Assembly: GCA_021234155.1 (NCBI GenBank) | Contig: JAJEKV010000137.1 | Span: 791,910 to 855,909, forward strand | From: Isoetes taiwanensis | Lineage: Eukaryota > Streptophyta > Lycopodiopsida > Isoetales > Isoetaceae | Direction: 5' to 3' | DNA length: 64,000 nucleotides | Shown: positions 60,817 through 64,000 of the stretch, in pieces | Layout of the letters: each line of letters begins with the position of its first letter | Position numbering within the stretch: position 1 is the stretch's first letter | Made by a program: the position numbers and the translations under genes | The notes under the pieces: generated by a model | What the model saw: the letters and a program-made list of their open reading frames with translations, nothing else | The model's database searches: none | What the model was told of the DNA's origin: nothing

Positions 60817-63800
60817 TTTGGTCCAGGAGTCGTTGCCCAATGCGGCAAGAAAGTCCTTGAAACTAATGATCTCACGGGCTGCTGTAGATCTTTGCAACAT
60901 ACCCGCTTGATTGGATGAAAGAGATACATGCCCTTGTTTCTTGCTGATCCAAGCAATGGCAGCATTGGCAAGCGAGAAAACAAATGCCGGATGTGGACAC
61001 GGAGTTGTCTATCACATCACTAAGTGAGGAATCACTATATGTCAAGAATGAAAAAGCATCACTATTGCTGCGATATGTAAGGCCATAATCAGCGATTACC
61101 CTTTAAGTAGCGGAGAATGTGCTTAGCCATTTCCCAATGCTTATGACTGGATCTGCTGAAAATTGGTCGAGAGCTATAACGGCAAATGCAATATCGGTCT
61201 GGTGCAAACCATGCAATACATGATTTTGCCAATCAATTGCCGAAATGGAACTTTTGCCATAGAAAGGCGTTCGGCATCAGATTGTGGACAATCTTTCTTA
61301 GTGAGAAGAGTACACGGAGTCATAGGAACTTTAGATGGATTGCAATCAGCCATGCCAAAAGCTCAAGCATTTCTTCAATGTACTTCTTTTGAGAGATATG
61401 AAGAATCCCTTTTTCCGGTCTCTTGCAATTTGCAAACCCAAACAATAGCGAAGCTTCACCCAAGTCTACCATTGGAAACTTAGCAGCAAGCCTTGTCTTG
61501 AATTCAGCAATGTGCTCATTATTGTTGCCTATGAGCAAGGAATCATCCATATACAAAGCAATGATGAGTAAGAACTTGCCTTGACGACGGATGTAGACAT
61601 TTGAATCAGCCTCAATAGGCTGGAATCCTTGGTTTTTGAAGAAAGAATCTATGGTCTTGTGATGCTTGCTTTAACCCATAAAGTGCCTTCGTCAATTTGC
61701 ATACTAAATGCTTTCGGTAGACCAGCTTTGACATAACCTTGAGGTTGCTTCATATATATTTCTTCATCAAGTTTGTCATTAAGAAATGCTGTCTTGACAT
61801 CTGTTTGATGAACCTCAAGATTATAATGAGCAGCAAATGCAAGAAGAATGCGAATGCTCATCATTTTGACCACTGGAGAAAATGTTTCCAAGTAATCAAT
61901 GCCATATTGATGGCAGAAACCCTGTGCAACCAAGCGTGCTTTGTAGCTGCTGATGGTGCCATCAGGATGGAGCTTGCATTTATAGACCCATTTGTTACCA
62001 ACGACCTTCCGATCATGAGAAAGAGGAACCAAATCCCAAGTGCCATTTTGAACAATAGAATCCATTTCGTGGTCCATTGCCTGCTGCCAATGAGGTGCAG
62101 CAGCACATGAAATAGCTTCACGATAGCTGGTGGGTTCACTGATAATAGCAGCACCACAAAATTCCATAATGCTGGGCATAATTTCAGCATAGAAGGCAAA
62201 CCTTTGAGGAGGAAAACGTTTCCTTTTACCTCGACCAAGTTCTTCTTCAACTCCTCCTTGATCAGGATGATCAAAATCACCTCCTGGATCAAATGGGTCA
62301 AGATCTCCTCCTTGATTGGATGTGTCAAGATCTGCGCCGTGATCAGGAAACGAGGGTCTTTGTAAGCGCACCGCAGTCTTTGGGACATTGCGGTGTTGGA
62401 ACCGCTTGAGGTCTTTGGAATATCGGCGAGTCCGATGGATTGGAAGCTATGGCATCATCTGTTATCCATGCAGAGAGATATCAAGAAATTCCACATTAGG
62501 AGTTTTTGAACCTTCTTTGAAATGCCGAAACATCTTCATGAAAAATAACATCGCGACTAACACAAAGCTTCTTGGTATCCGGATCAATCAGCCTATAACC
62601 ATGCTTGTAATCGGGTCAGAAAAACCCACAAAGATCATTTTCTTCTTTGGTATGCTCAAGTTTCTTGCGATTAGCTTTTGGAATAAGCATAAAGGCAAAG
62701 ACATCCAAAGACATAAGCGGAGACAAATTTGGCTTTATGCCGGTGAAAGCTTGTTCAGAGTCTGATTTTTCATAGCAACGAGTGGGCAATCTATTGAGAA
62801 GGTAAACTGAGTACCTTACTACTTCAGCCCAAAATTGAATGGGTCTTTGAGGATTGAGCGAGCAAACAACGTGCCATGTCAACAATGCTGCGATTCTTCC
62901 GTTCAAAGAACGCCATTATGTTGTGGAGTATGAGGCTCGGTGAGTTGGCGCTCAATACCATGATCAGCACAAAAATGATTGAATGCTTGACTGGTAAATT
63001 CTCCACCATTATCAGATCTAAGCTTCTTAATCTGATGGGCTACTTGATTTTCAACAAGCGCTTTCCATTCTTGGAAATGGGCAAATGCATCAGATTTCCG
63101 CTTCAAGAAATAGACCCATGTTTTCCTGCTCAAATCATCAATGAATGTCAGAAAATAATAGGCACCCGAAAGAGAAGGAACATGAGTTGGACCACAAAGA
63201 TCCGTGTGTACTAATTCAAGAAGAAAGAGTACGAGAGCCAATGAGAGTAAAGGATCTGCGGTGCTGTTTGCCCAATGCACAAGCCTCACAACTTGCAAGA
63301 GTAGGGTCTTGATGAAGATCAAAACCGTCTACAAGTTGAGGCAGCTGATTGATTGCTTTAAGGCCGATGTGTCCAAGCCTCTTATGCCCAGATCGGTACC
63401 ATTACTAGCAGCTACAAGAACAACTTGGTCAGCATATTCTTGGCCCAAATGGTAGAGATTACCCGTACGAATAGCATGAGCAAGGCTCTTTCCTGTAACT
63501 TTGCTGCGAACAATGCAGTCGTCACTATCAAAGATAACTCTTGTGCCCATATCAAGAAGGCGTGCAAATGTAAATCAGATCTTTACGCAAAGTAGGAGCA
63601 TACATTACCCCTTTTAGAGTGAAATTACCAAGACTTGTGGGTACTTGAATGCCACCCATTCCGCAGATTTGATGCTCACTATTGTCGCCGATTTGAACAA
63701 TGTGATTGGAAGAGGTAGGTCTGAAACTTTCAAACCAATCTTTGTGCCAACTAATATGAGCTGTAGCACCAGAATCCATGATGAATTTGATAGAGCGAGG

Positions 63801-64000
63801 GGCTGCCACTTGTTTACAAAGATAGACATAATCCGGGTTGCAGGGAACCACATTGGCTACGCTCACTTCTTCAACAATTTGGGCCACATTGGCTGAAGCT
63901 TTGTTTGTCTCCAAAGCTTTCAGTTTGTGCTCAAGATCCTTCATCTTCTTCCTACACTCTGCTGCGGTATGATTGCCTTTCTTGCAATAGTCACAAACCT

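Larger units (their letters stand above)
58420..64000 (-). mobile_element. Ty1/copia retrotransposon, 3' part, interrupted and truncated by the window edge
   Basis: On the minus strand the domain order is gag zinc knuckle, protease, integrase, reverse transcriptase, RNase H, then polypurine tract and LTR, which is the Copia order. The gag N-terminus and 5' LTR are beyond the right edge. A 2.1-kb insertion (58718-60816) splits RNase H. Several frameshifts exist in integrase and reverse transcriptase. Confidence 0.9.
58440..64000 (-). pseudogene. Ty1/copia gag-pol polyprotein remnant
   Basis: Seen in order on the minus strand: CCHC knuckle CDYCKKGNHTAAEC (near 63990), protease FIMDSGATAHIS (near 63780), HHCC integrase zinc finger (SCEACALGKQHRRSF, near 63270), integrase core with VHTDLCGP, RSDNGGEF and ERKNRSIVDMA (62830-63220), reverse transcriptase with WVYKCKLHPDG, KARLVAQGF, QTDVKTAFLN and MYMDDSLL (61550-62100), and RNase H with YSDSSLSDV near 61045 and MLMDNKGGIDW (58700), then PKSKHVPKHSHFV. 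Frame breaks occur at HNGV/ERKN near 62915, between RT blocks, and at the insertion. Only protease and parts of RT are open for long stretches. Confidence 0.88.

Overview
This is a nuclear segment from a land plant with a large, repeat-rich genome. Evidence: long GT-AG introns, plant-type housekeeping genes, and nested Ty1/copia, LINE, SINE-like and TIR elements. A fern or other seed-free plant is only a weak guess from overall style. Four single-copy-type genes are recognisable: a decayed NSUN5-type rRNA cytosine methyltransferase (+, 9.3-12.3 kb), an FGGY-family sugar kinase of 15 exons (-, 24.7-31.4 kb), an intact Mn-type cation diffusion facilitator/metal tolerance protein of 6 exons (+, 47.3-49.3 kb) and a broken F-box gene (-, 53.5-54.3 kb).

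The most interesting object is a complete 12.4-kb DNA transposon at 34211-46585. It has 15-bp perfect terminal inverted repeats (GGCCCTTTTTCCACG) and a TTA target duplication. The right arm (+) codes for a DUF8039-like/DUF7869-type putative transposase. The left arm (-) reads as one long spliced gene whose order resembles a ParB-like domain, then an amino-methyltransferase-like domain, then an acidic linker and an FCP1-like HAD phosphatase domain. Perfect palindromes mark the ends (AAGACATGTCTT type). A roughly 100-bp tandem array carrying GACATATGTC lies in an intron between the divergent arms. I know of no described element with this cargo.

The right end (58.1-64 kb) is a Ty1/copia element on the minus strand, cut by the window edge. 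Its RNase H region is split by a 2.1-kb TIR-bearing insertion that holds an array of six perfect GGTATAAATTTATACC palindromes. The copia 3' LTR appears to be interrupted by a 1.55-kb solo-LTR-like unit (56543-58091), and a diverged relative of that unit lies in opposite orientation at about 5880-7501.

The rest is gene-poor, AT-rich intergenic DNA with SINE-like units carrying pol III-type boxes, a long-armed foldback element (16771-17345), short local duplications and a LINE reverse-transcriptase relic (51.6-52.6 kb). Single-base frameshifts recur in genes that otherwise look conserved (kinase, transposon genes, F-box), while the metal transporter is clean. Some breaks may therefore be assembly errors and not decay.
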